DNA from: Deltaproteobacteria bacterium RIFCSPHIGHO2_12_FULL_43_9
Lineage (GTDB): Bacteria; Bdellovibrionota; O2-12-FULL-43-9
Reading direction: 5' to 3'
DNA length: 9,540 nucleotides
Assembly: GCA_001798265.1 (NCBI GenBank)
Contig: MGRR01000018.1
Location: 1 to 9,540, forward strand
Part shown: one piece after another, positions 1 to 5,437 of the stretch
How the letters are laid out: every line of letters begins with the position of its first letter
Position numbering within the stretch: the first letter of the stretch is position 1
The notes under the pieces: model-generated
Databases searched by the model: none
What the model saw: the letters and a program-made list of their open reading frames with translations, nothing else
Told to the model about the DNA's origin: nothing
Made by a program: the position numbers and the translations under genes

Positions 1-155
1 AGATTGCCTCGCTCCGCTCGCAATGACGAAACCGTCATCCTGAGGCGAAGCCGAAGGATCTCGAGATTGCTTCGCTCCGCTCGCAATGACGAAACCGTCA
101 TCCTGAGGCGAAGCCGAAGGATCTCGAGATTGCCTCGCTTCGCTCGCAATGACGA
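1..155 (-). repeat. 63-bp tandem array of palindromic repeat modules A and B
   Basis: The segment AGATTGC.. recurs at 1, 64 and 127, an exact 63-bp period, with two full copies and a truncated third. Each copy joins two modules. Read on the minus strand, module A starts CGTCATTGCGAG and ends GCAATCTC, and module B starts GAGATCCTTCGG and ends AGGATGACG. Module A has ATTGC/GCAAT ends and module B has ATCCT/AGGAT ends, so each can fold into a small hairpin. The same modules recur on the plus strand at 1443-1569, 3046-3177 and 4666-4950. A degraded fragment (CAATGACGAAAC) continues to about 175, the stop codon of the FKBP gene. No coding role is likely here. Confidence 0.9.
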
Positions 156-175
156 GGGTACTCTCAATGACGAAA

Positions 176-619
176 CTAATTAATCTTTAAAAGCTCTACG
201 TTAAATTTCAATGTTGAGTTTGGTGGAATTGCGCTCCCTGCACCCCTTTCGCCGTAACCTAGTTGAGGGGGGATTATAAGGGTGCGTTTACCACCAGCCT
301 TCATGTTGCCTAAGCCCTCATCCCAGCCTTTAATTACCTCGCCCTTTCCAAGTACGAATACGAATGGCTTCCCTGTGTCCAATGAACTATCAAACTTCTT
401 TCCGTTCATCAGATATCCTGTGTAATGTACGGTTAATTTATCCCCTTTTTTGGAGGAGTGACCATTACCAACCTTGGAGTCGATATATTTGAGGCCGGAT
501 GTTGTTGATGTCTCATGATGGCTGACCTTGGAGATTCCGCTAGGTTCAGCGTTGGAATAGGTTGTGAGTGCTGCGGTTACTACAAATAGAAATAGTGTTG
601 TTAGAATCATACTTTTCAC
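176..619 (-). CDS. Secreted FKBP-type peptidyl-prolyl cis-trans isomerase
   Basis: Catalyses cis-trans isomerisation of prolyl bonds, probably helping proteins fold in the periplasm. Residues 1-24 look like a Sec signal peptide: a hydrophobic stretch ILTTLFLFVVTAAL ending in SNA before Glu25. A linker leads to one FKBP domain (about 43-147). Aligned by eye to human FKBP12, the pocket residues are present: Tyr66 in VHYTGYL, Phe76-Asp77, Phe86, Val95-Ile96, Trp99 in GWDEGL, Tyr122 in GYGERG, Ile131 and Phe139. The length of 147 aa fits a one-domain exported FKBP. The start is GTG at 619, because AAGGAG at 626-631 sits 6 nt upstream; the in-frame ATG three codons later would be 15 nt away. It lies 23 nt downstream of pyrE on the same strand, probably co-transcribed, though no functional link is evident. 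The 3' side runs straight into palindromic repeats with no clear terminator. Confidence 0.95.
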   Translation of the reverse strand: MKSMILTTLFLFVVTAALTTYSNAEPSGISKVSHHETSTTSGLKYIDSKVGNGHSSKKGDKLTVHYTGYLMNGKKFDSSLDTGKPFVFVLGKGEVIKGWDEGLGNMKAGGKRTLIIPPQLGYGERGAGSAIPPNSTLKFNVELLKIN

Positions 620-625
620 TTGTTA

Positions 626-631
626 CTCCTT
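626..631 (-). promoter_or_regulatory. Ribosome binding site deciding the FKBP start
   Basis: AAGGAG on the minus strand, 6 nt upstream of a GTG codon (619-617). This spacing favours GTG over the ATG nine bases further on. Confidence 0.75.
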
Positions 632-642
632 ATATTTTATGG

Positions 643-1296
643 TTAACCCGATTTTTGATTAAATTTCTCGCCCCAACTTTGCGGATCAAAGGCCCATTCC
701 AGGGCAAAGGTTGCTTCATCTTTTTTGAGGTGTTTCGATTCCGTGGCCAGTGTGATCAGGGTCTGAAACGTACTAAGCGGGTGAAGGGTGCAGTTGGCCT
801 GCGTAAAGTTATCAAGGGCCGTTCTTAATTGATAAGAGAAGATTGATGTTACATGGGCCACTTTCCCACCAGCCTCTCTGATTGCCTCGACGGCCGCAAG
901 TGAGCTTCCGCCCGTTGTGATAAGGTCATCAACTACAAGGACCGTAGCCCCTTTTTCTAATCTCCCTTCTATCTTGTTTCTTTTTCCATGCCCCTTTTGT
1001 TCGTTACGGATGTAGATCATGGGCTTATCCAGCAGATCTGAGAGCCAGCTTGCGTGGGGGATGCCGGCCATAGCGGTGCCGGCGATAAGATCAAATGGGA
1101 TATTTTTTGATTTGAGCATGTCTCCCCAGAGTCCGATTATTGTGCGGCGCCTGTTGAGATCAGATATGAGAAGCCTGTTGTCGCAGTAGATTGGGCTTAA
1201 AACCCCGGATGTATAGCGGAACGGTTCTTTTACATTTACTGTGACGCAACCCGCCTCGAGAAGTAATTTGGCGGCCTTTGTGGCTGTGTCTGTCAT
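643..1296 (-). CDS. pyrE: Orotate phosphoribosyltransferase
   Basis: Converts orotate and PRPP to orotidine 5'-phosphate and pyrophosphate, the fifth step of de novo UMP synthesis, in the cytoplasm. The type I phosphoribosyltransferase PRPP loop is clear at residues 118-132 (VLVVDDLITTGGSS). The mobile catalytic loop with Lys and His is at about 97-111 (RNEQKGHGKRNKIEG, His103). The N-terminal orotate-side segment FRYTSGVLSPIYCDNR (about 26-41) and the GTAMAGIP motif (73-80) are typical of PyrE. The 217 aa length is normal. The ATG at 1296 is preceded by GGAGG (1301-1305) at 5 nt, so the start is secure. It is first in an apparent two-gene unit with the FKBP. A candidate promoter lies at 1318-1346. 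No other pyrimidine genes are visible. Confidence 0.96.
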   Translation of the reverse strand: MTDTATKAAKLLLEAGCVTVNVKEPFRYTSGVLSPIYCDNRLLISDLNRRRTIIGLWGDMLKSKNIPFDLIAGTAMAGIPHASWLSDLLDKPMIYIRNEQKGHGKRNKIEGRLEKGATVLVVDDLITTGGSSLAAVEAIREAGGKVAHVTSIFSYQLRTALDNFTQANCTLHPLSTFQTLITLATESKHLKKDEATFALEWAFDPQSWGEKFNQKSG

Positions 1297-1317
1297 TTTT
1301 CCTCCATTTGGCCTGCG

Positions 1318-1346
1318 AGAATATTCGAATTTTCGGATTGTCGCAA
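1318..1346 (-). promoter_or_regulatory. Candidate sigma-70-type promoter for pyrE-FKBP
   Basis: On the minus strand TTGCGA (1346-1341) is separated by 17 bp from TATTCT (1323-1318), about 21 bp upstream of the pyrE ATG. Each box matches 4 of 6 consensus positions. The palindromic repeat cluster begins about 10 bp beyond the -35 box, so the repeats stop just short of this element. Confidence 0.4.
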
Positions 1347-1355
1347 GGGGTTTTC

Positions 1356-1592
1356 GTCATTGCGAGCCCCCACTCATCCCGTCACAAATGTCATCCCGGC
1401 ACCCCGCTTTCGCGGAGTACAGGCTCCAGCCGGGATCTCATGCGTCATTGCGAGCGAAGCGAAGCAATCTCGCGCAGAGATCCTTCACTTCGTTCAGGAT
1501 GACTAACGTCATTCTGAGGCGCAGCCGAAGAATCTGTTCGATGAGATCCTTCGCTTCGCTCAGGATGACGGACGTTCAGGATGACGGACGTA
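1356..1592 (+). repeat. Mixed cluster of palindromic repeats between pyrE and surE
   Basis: Most of the gene-free stretch 1297-1628 is repeat. In order: a truncated module A start (CGTCATTGCGAG, about 1357-1369); a module C hairpin element (1391-1438); a full module A (1443-1472); module B (about 1476-1503); an inverted module B (1508-1535); module B again (1543-1569); and two tandem copies of a 16-bp tail starting CAGGATGACGGACGT at 1561 and 1577. The inverted and direct B copies face each other and could form a long imperfect hairpin. The small reading frames crossing this cluster translate repeat and do not look like genes. Confidence 0.88.
1393..1436 (+). repeat. Module C palindromic element, long form
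   Basis: Perfect 8-bp inverted repeat ATCCCGGC (1393-1400) and GCCGGGAT (1429-1436) enclosing 28 bp, which contains a second small stem (CCGC/GCGG). It is preceded by GTC, giving the GTCAT terminus shared with modules A and B. A shorter copy with the same arms and a 4-nt loop occurs at 4568-4587. Confidence 0.8.
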
Positions 1593-1594
1593 TT

Positions 1595-1625
1595 GATAAA
1601 TATTATCGGGTCGGCTAATTTAGCC
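1595..1625 (+). promoter_or_regulatory. Two adjacent small palindromes abutting the surE start
   Basis: GATAA-ATA-TTATC at 1595-1607 and GGCTAA-T-TTAGCC at 1613-1625 are perfect inverted repeats. The second ends 3 nt before the surE ATG at 1629, where a Shine-Dalgarno sequence would be expected and none is seen. TATTAT at 1601-1606 could be a -10 box, but no convincing -35 box is spaced correctly, partly because repeat DNA fills that position. An operator or a 5' hairpin is inferred only. Confidence 0.35.
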
Positions 1626-1628
1626 CTC

Positions 1629-2414
1629 ATGAGGATATTAATTAGCAACGATGATGGAATCTACTCTCCGGGCATAGCAGTTCTTGAGAAATCACTAAAA
1701 GGTAGCGGTGAAATTACTGTGGTTGCTCCTGCACAGGAGCGAAGTACGGCAGGGCACTCTTTAACCCTGCATAAACCACTCAGAATTGAAGAGGTAAACG
1801 AGGGGCATTACGCCATTAATGGTACGCCTGCAGATTGTATATGGCTCGGTATACGTAAGATATTAAATGGCAAAAAACCTGATGTTGTTTTCTCTGGGAT
1901 AAACCAGGGTGGTAATCTCGGTTACGATATACACTACTCAGGCACGGTTGCCGCGGCCAGAGAGGCCTGTCTTCTCGGTATTCCGGCGGTTGCTATATCG
2001 CTTGCGATCTTTGGGGAGAGAAAAGGCGCCCACTATGAGACGGCCGCCAGGTTCGCAGCCAAGCTTTTACATGAGATGAGTTCTTACGCGGAGAAGAACA
2101 AGATTGCGTTTGGTAAAATCTTTCCATTCGGGGTTTTTCTCAATGCCAATATTCCAAACCTTCCTGAAAGCGAAATAAAAGGGGTAAAGGTAGCCAAGAT
2201 GGGTCATAGAATCTATTCGGAGGGGATAATTGAGAAGGTCGATCCGAGGGGAAAGCCTTATTACTGGATTGGTGGAGAGTATCAGGGGTTTAAGGATATT
2301 GATGAGAGTGATTGTAAGATCATAGACGAGGGTTATATCTCGTTGACACCGCTTCAGGTTAACTCAACCGACCCCAATTTCTACGAGACCCTTCTCAAGT
2401 GGGACCTTAAGTGA
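1629..2414 (+). CDS. surE: 5'/3'-nucleotidase SurE
   Basis: Metal-dependent phosphatase acting on nucleoside monophosphates and, in characterised homologues, some polyphosphates; cytoplasmic and linked to stationary-phase survival. The protein opens with the family signature MRILISNDDG. The four metal-site residues are in the positions known for E. coli SurE: Asp8, Asp9, Ser39 (APAQERSTAGHS) and Asn92 (SGINQGGN). The YSGTV motif follows at 103-107. The 261 aa length is standard. An upstream in-frame ATG at 1581 would add 16 residues, but that segment begins in repeat DNA and would displace the conserved N-terminus, so ATG 1629 is chosen. There is no recognisable Shine-Dalgarno, and a small palindrome sits there instead. 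Its stop codon overlaps the GTG of the next gene (GTGA, 2411-2414), indicating coupling. Confidence 0.96.
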   Translation: MRILISNDDGIYSPGIAVLEKSLKGSGEITVVAPAQERSTAGHSLTLHKPLRIEEVNEGHYAINGTPADCIWLGIRKILNGKKPDVVFSGINQGGNLGYDIHYSGTVAAAREACLLGIPAVAISLAIFGERKGAHYETAARFAAKLLHEMSSYAEKNKIAFGKIFPFGVFLNANIPNLPESEIKGVKVAKMGHRIYSEGIIEKVDPRGKPYYWIGGEYQGFKDIDESDCKIIDEGYISLTPLQVNSTDPNFYETLLKWDLK

Positions 2415-3040
2415 CCGATCATTTGCAGGTAACCAGGCCAAATATTTTTGTGTTTCGCTGGATAAGGTGGCTTTACGATTGGGTGCTTCACTGGGCGAAC
2501 ACAAAATACGCGACTCCGGCCCTTGTTATCCTATCTGTAGCTGAATCATCCTTCTTCCCGGTTCCACCTGATGTTTTATTAATAGCGATGGGTCTGGCGA
2601 AGCCTAAGCGCGGCGTCTGGTATGGTGTGATCTGCACCGTAGGTTCTGTAATCGGTGGAATGATCGGGTATCTGATAGGTTTAAAGCTGATGGAATGGGT
2701 CGGTTGGCCCATTATAAAGGCGTATGGTTACACAGATACATTTAATAAAATCGGATTGTACTATCATCAATATGAAGCATGGGCGGTTGGTATAGCAGGG
2801 CTTACACCTATACCCTATAAGGTGTTTACCATTGCCGGGGGCGCGTTCCAGATAAACTTTGTGGTCTTTTGCATTGCTTCACTCGCGTCACGGGGGCTCA
2901 GATTTTTATTGATAGGATGGCTGATTTCCCGATTTGGCTCACCTGTCCGGGATTTCATAGATAAGTACTTTAATTTACTGACTATTATCTTTGTGTTTCT
3001 GTTAGTTGGCGGATTCATTTTATTAAAGTATCTGGTTTGA
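2411..3040 (+). CDS. YqaA-family membrane protein (VTT/DedA-related)
   Basis: Inner-membrane protein of the VTT (SNARE-associated/DedA) superfamily, YqaA branch. Some superfamily members move lipids across the membrane, but the YqaA substrate is not established, so none is claimed. Conserved blocks are visible: ESSFFPVPPDVLLIAMGLAKP at about 45-65, GSVIGGMIGYLIGLKL at about 78-93, and TPIPYKVFTIAGG at 132-144 (the proline-containing re-entrant region), followed by SLASRGLRFLLIG with Arg161 and Arg164. A last hydrophobic helix covers about 187-207. The 209 aa length fits the family. The GTG start at 2411 overlaps the surE stop by 4 bases. The next same-strand gene is 328 bp away across a repeat cluster. 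Confidence 0.9.
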   Translation: MTDHLQVTRPNIFVFRWIRWLYDWVLHWANTKYATPALVILSVAESSFFPVPPDVLLIAMGLAKPKRGVWYGVICTVGSVIGGMIGYLIGLKLMEWVGWPIIKAYGYTDTFNKIGLYYHQYEAWAVGIAGLTPIPYKVFTIAGGAFQINFVVFCIASLASRGLRFLLIGWLISRFGSPVRDFIDKYFNLLTIIFVFLLVGGFILLKYLV

Positions 3041-3045
3041 ACCGT

Positions 3046-3177
3046 CGTCATTGCGAGGAGCCGAAGGCGACGAAGCAATCTCTTCGTCATTGCGAGCGGA
3101 GCGAAGCAATCTCTTCGTCATTGCGAGCGGAGCGAAGCAATCTCGCGTTGAGATCCTTCGCTTCGCTCAGGATGACG
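3046..3177 (+). repeat. Three module A copies followed by module B
   Basis: A variant module A (CGTCATTGCGAGGAGCC.., 3046-3082) is followed by two canonical A copies (3085-3113 and 3116-3144), a short CGCGT linker and module B (3150-3177). The final A+B unit, 3116-3177, begins CGTCAT and ends ATGACG, so the composite has 6-bp inverted ends. It fills the start of the 328-bp gap 3041-3368, beginning 5 bp after the yqaA stop codon. Open frames across it translate repeat only. Confidence 0.9.
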
Positions 3178-3271
3178 AATGGTCGCCTCAGGATGACGAA
3201 TGGTCGCCTCAGGATGACGAATGGTCGCCTCAGGATGACGAATGGTCGCCTCAGGATGACGAATGGTTGTG
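3167..3271 (+). repeat. 21-bp tandem repeat, five copies
   Basis: A unit starting TCAGGATGACGAATGG repeats with exact 21-bp spacing at 3167, 3188, 3209, 3230 and 3251. The fifth copy diverges at its end (TTGTGGC), and a partial sixth starts at 3274. The array grows out of the tail of module B. The copies are almost identical, so expansion is probably recent or homogenised. The same heptad-sized unit, with a one-base difference (GTCGGC for GTCGCC), appears inside the kinase gene at 4730-4950. Confidence 0.95.
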
Positions 3272-3302
3272 GCTCAGGATGACGGGTTGAGAAAGAATAT
3301 GA

Positions 3303-3330
3303 TTGCAAATGCCCAAAAAATGTGCATAAT
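3303..3330 (+). promoter_or_regulatory. Candidate promoter of the M23 lipoprotein gene
   Basis: TTGCAA (3303-3308) and CATAAT (3325-3330) with a 16-bp spacer, matching the sigma-70 consensus at 4 of 6 and 5 of 6 positions. It lies in the only unique sequence between the repeat cluster and the gene and would give a leader of roughly 30 nt. It suggests that the peptidase can be transcribed independently of surE-yqaA. Confidence 0.4.
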
Positions 3331-3368
3331 TCAAGCAGTTTACTCCCCCCGCCGAAAAAGTAGATAGG

Positions 3369-3974
3369 ATGAAGAAAAAGGGCGATATAGTCAAAATAAT
3401 CATTCCTATTGCGGCCTTATTCCTTGTTGGTTGTGCCTACGAGATGGAAACCCCTAGGTTTATCAAAGGGATAGCTGCTGTAAGACAGGAGAAGCTTGAG
3501 AAGCTGGAAAGGGCTAATGAGAAGCTTCTTATTGCCTTAAGGCAGCATAGAATTCTCAAAGCGCATCAACTGGCATATATCTGGCCCGTTTCGCATGGGA
3601 GGCTTACATCAGGGTTTGGAAGGAGGTGGGGGAGACATCACGACGGTGTAGACATCGCAGCCCCATCTGGGTCGGCGGTGAGGGCAGCCAGGGCAGGGAA
3701 GGTGATGTATTCAGGAAATGCCATTGGTGGTTATGGGAATATGGTTGTTGTAAATCATGGTGGGAATTTTAGGACGGTTTATGCCCATAACAAGAAAAAT
3801 CTGGTTAAGAGGGGTGCTTATGTGAAACAGGGGGATGTTATAGCCCTTCTCGGGTCAACCGGCAGAGCCTCCGGTCCGCATCTCCATTTTGAGGTCAGGC
3901 AGGGGTCGAAATCCTACAATCCTCTTCATTTTTTCTCTTATAAACGTGACAAAACAAAGGTTGCTAAGCGTTAA
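3369..3974 (+). CDS. M23 (LytM-type) peptidase lipoprotein, NlpD-like
   Basis: Predicted membrane-anchored peptidoglycan endopeptidase or amidase activator. Residues 1-22 form a lipoprotein signal ending in the lipobox LVGC, with Cys22 as the lipidation site. Residues 36-68 are charged and heptad-like (EKLEKLERANEKLLIALR), probably a short coiled coil. The LytM domain spans about 72-190. The zinc ligands of an active M23 enzyme are all visible: His91 and Asp95 in HDGVD, His173 in HLHFEV, with His140 (VYAH) and His171 as the catalytic histidines. E. coli NlpD and EnvC are degenerate here, so this copy may be catalytically active. No LysM domain is present. The ribosome site is weak (GATAGG just before the ATG). 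Position after surE-yqaA recalls the surE/nlpD neighbourhood of other bacteria. Its end overlaps the convergent kinase gene by 11 bp. Confidence 0.92.
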   Translation: MKKKGDIVKIIIPIAALFLVGCAYEMETPRFIKGIAAVRQEKLEKLERANEKLLIALRQHRILKAHQLAYIWPVSHGRLTSGFGRRWGRHHDGVDIAAPSGSAVRAARAGKVMYSGNAIGGYGNMVVVNHGGNFRTVYAHNKKNLVKRGAYVKQGDVIALLGSTGRASGPHLHFEVRQGSKSYNPLHFFSYKRDKTKVAKR

Positions 3975-5220
3975 TATCTTTAGCGTTTGAGGTAAACTTA
4001 AGCGTGAATGATGTTGTTTCTCCAAGCTTGGAGTCAACGGAAATATTTGCGCCGTGTCGCTTTATAATATTACGCGAGATGGATAGACCGAGTCCCGTTC
4101 CTTTTCCGTATTCTTTGGTCGTAAAAAACGGCGAAAAGATTTTTTCCCTTATGGCTTCCGGAATACCCTTGCCGTTGTCCTTGATAACAATCTCAGCGCC
4201 ATTTTCCGTCTCCCGGGAGAATATTGCCAATTCCGCCTGATAATCAGGTTTCTCCTTCTGGAGATCCGTCATGGAATCCTTTGCGTTGGTAATCAGATTT
4301 ACTATTACCTGTTCAAGTTCGTTTGGATCCCCCAAAATTTTGGGGGGAGTGGAGGCAAGTTCTTTCGTTACTCTTATATTCGCGCTTTTTAATTCTGTTT
4401 CAACCATCAAAATCGCGTTATTTATGACCTCATTTAAATTTGTTTCAATTAGTTTTTGATTTGAGATTCTCGAAAAATTTCTAATATGATCAACAAGGGA
4501 TTTTATTTTTTCTACCCCACGGTCAATTCTGTTGAGGTAGTCTTCCACCTCGTTGTTGTGAGAGGAGATCCCGGCTTCCGCCGGGATGACGTTTTGGTCA
4601 TTGCGAGGAGCCGCGCCGTTCGTAGAGATTCCTTCGGTCGCATTGCTCCCTCGGAATGACGTACTGTCATTGCGAGCGGAGCGAAGCAATCTCGCGTTGA
4701 GATCCTTCGCCTTCGGCTCAGGATGACGAATGGTCGGCTCAGGATGACGTGAGTCGTCATTGCGAGCGGAGCGAAGCAATCTCGCGTTGAGATCCTTCGC
4801 CTTCGGCTCAGGATGACGAATGGTCGGCTCAGGATGACGAATGGTCGGCTCAGGATGACGTGAGTCGTCATTGCGAGCGGAGCGAAGCAATCTCGCGTCG
4901 AGATCCTTCGCCTTCGGCTCAGGATGACGAATGGTCGGCTCAGGATGACGAAGAGGGACAGGCTCCGCAATCAGCTCCCTCAACACCTTGGTGTAACCAG
5001 ATATGACCGTGAGTGGATTATTAATGTCATGGATCAGGGAGGAAACCCTCTCACCAATAATCGAGAGTTTGTCAGCCTGTATTAGTTGGGCCTGTGAGTC
5101 TCTTAACTCATGGATATACCTATCCAGTTCCTCTTTAAATTGGTTTGGTTTTTTCTGAAAAATAAAGAAGCGTCTCAATGGTAAAAAGAGCTTTATTCTG
5201 TTTTTGGGCTTGTTTTTCAT
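3964..5220 (-). CDS. Sensor histidine kinase with repeat-encoded insertion (HK1)
   Basis: ATP-dependent protein histidine kinase, probably cytoplasmic: no membrane helix is evident and the first 27 residues are basic. A short coiled-coil lead-in (28-52, EELDRYIHELRDSQAQLIQADKL) is followed by the H-box SLIHDINNPLT with phospho-acceptor His64. Residues 91 to about 220 are translated palindromic repeats (RHPEPTI and ARLLRSARND motifs). The second dimerisation helix resumes at about 223 (NEVEDYLNRIDRGVEKIKSLVDHIRNFSR). The ATPase domain keeps its N-box (VNLITNAKDS, Asn308 and Asn312), G1 (DNGKGIP, Asp348), F-box (FSPFFTTK) and G2 (GKGTGLGL). Without the insert it would be about 288 aa, normal for a kinase lacking an input domain. 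An in-frame stop at 5247-5245 limits any N-terminal extension. It is divergent from HK2 and overlaps the peptidase gene tail to tail. Intact motifs argue against a pseudogene, but activity is unproven. Confidence 0.88.
   Translation of the reverse strand: MKNKPKNRIKLFLPLRRFFIFQKKPNQFKEELDRYIHELRDSQAQLIQADKLSIIGERVSSLIHDINNPLTVISGYTKVLRELIAEPVPLRHPEPTIRHPEPKAKDLDARLLRSARNDDSRHPEPTIRHPEPTIRHPEPKAKDLNARLLRSARNDDSRHPEPTIRHPEPKAKDLNARLLRSARNDSTSFRGSNATEGISTNGAAPRNDQNVIPAEAGISSHNNEVEDYLNRIDRGVEKIKSLVDHIRNFSRISNQKLIETNLNEVINNAILMVETELKSANIRVTKELASTPPKILGDPNELEQVIVNLITNAKDSMTDLQKEKPDYQAELAIFSRETENGAEIVIKDNGKGIPEAIREKIFSPFFTTKEYGKGTGLGLSISRNIIKRHGANISVDSKLGETTSFTLKFTSNAKDINA
4560..4950 (-). repeat. 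Palindromic repeat array inside the HK1 coding sequence
   Basis: About 390 bp of the same repeats seen between genes, encoding HK1 residues 91 to about 220. Plus-strand order: short module C (4568-4587); a variant A/B element (about 4597-4662); then three A+B units starting at 4666, 4756 and 4867. The spacings are 90 and 111 bp; the 21-bp difference is one extra tandem tail unit. All spacings are multiples of three and no stop appears in the kinase frame. The boundary is sharp at 4950, where the kinase sequence encoding LRELIAEPVPL begins. Confidence 0.93.
4568..4587 (+). repeat. Module C element, short perfect hairpin
   Basis: ATCCCGGC-TTCC-GCCGGGAT is a perfect 8-bp stem with a 4-nt loop, followed by GAC to give the shared ATGAC terminus. 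It uses the same arms as the long form at 1393-1436. In the kinase frame it encodes VIPAEAGIS. Confidence 0.88.
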
Positions 5221-5272
5221 CTCTTTTTTCTCTACCCAACGTATCTATCGGAAGAAAGATTCTCTGGCCTGA

Positions 5273-5300
5273 AATATATGGCTATATCGTGAATTGTTAA
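5273..5300 (-). promoter_or_regulatory. Candidate promoter of HK1
   Basis: On the minus strand TTAACA (5300-5295) and TATATT (5278-5273), separated by 16 bp, each match the sigma-70 consensus at 5 of 6 positions. The start codon is about 53 bp downstream of the -10 box. It is the best promoter-like pair in the 217-bp gap between the two divergent kinases. Confidence 0.45.
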
Positions 5301-5329
5301 GATCGGTTTTCCACGCGCGGTGCCAAAGG

Positions 5330-5370
5330 TAAACAATCATTAAACAATTAGTTTAAGGAATGTTTATAAC
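5330..5370 (+). promoter_or_regulatory. Candidate operator and weak promoter of HK2
   Basis: Two direct copies of TAAACAAT start at 5330 and 5341, 11 bp apart (one helical turn). The second overlaps a perfect inverted repeat TTAAAC-AATTA-GTTTAA (5340-5356). TATAAC at 5365-5370 could be a -10 box; if so, the inverted repeat covers its -35 region, which itself is poor. This looks like a regulator binding site in a divergent promoter region, but no regulator is identified. AT-rich chance matches cannot be excluded. Confidence 0.35.
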
Positions 5371-5437
5371 TCACATGAGATCTCAAAATATTTTCAGGAA
5401 CACCCGATGAAATGTTTAGGGTATCCGGGGGTGGGGT

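Noticed and set aside
1581..1628. Longer surE starting at ATG 1581
   Set aside because: It would add 16 residues starting in repeat DNA before the conserved MRILISNDDG N-terminus, with no ribosome site.
1241..1648. Several small reading frames in both strands between pyrE and surE
   Set aside because: They consist of repeat translation and the antisense of the pyrE start; none has a credible ribosome site or family resemblance.
3167..3271. Possible CRISPR array
   Set aside because: The 21-bp units are directly contiguous with no unique spacers, and no cas gene is present.
3037..3290. Two overlapping plus-strand and one minus-strand reading frame with highly repetitive peptides
   Set aside because: They are translations of modules A and B and the 21-bp tandem array; no ribosome site, no non-repeat sequence, and several frames are open at once because the unit is a multiple of three.
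4329..4346. Perfect 18-bp palindrome CCCCCAAAATTTTGGGGG considered as terminator or operator
   Set aside because: It lies deep inside the HK1 ATPase domain and encodes the ordinary PPKILGDP motif; no T tract follows, so coincidence with coding sequence is more likely.
4512..4970. Minus-strand 152-aa reading frame overlapping HK1
   Set aside because: It is the repeat array read in another frame; the HK1 frame has conserved kinase motifs on both sides.
3964..5220. HK1 as a pseudogene disrupted by repeats
   Set aside because: The frame is continuous and the H, N, G1, F and G2 motifs are all intact, so an in-frame insertion tolerated in a loop explains it better, although activity is not shown.
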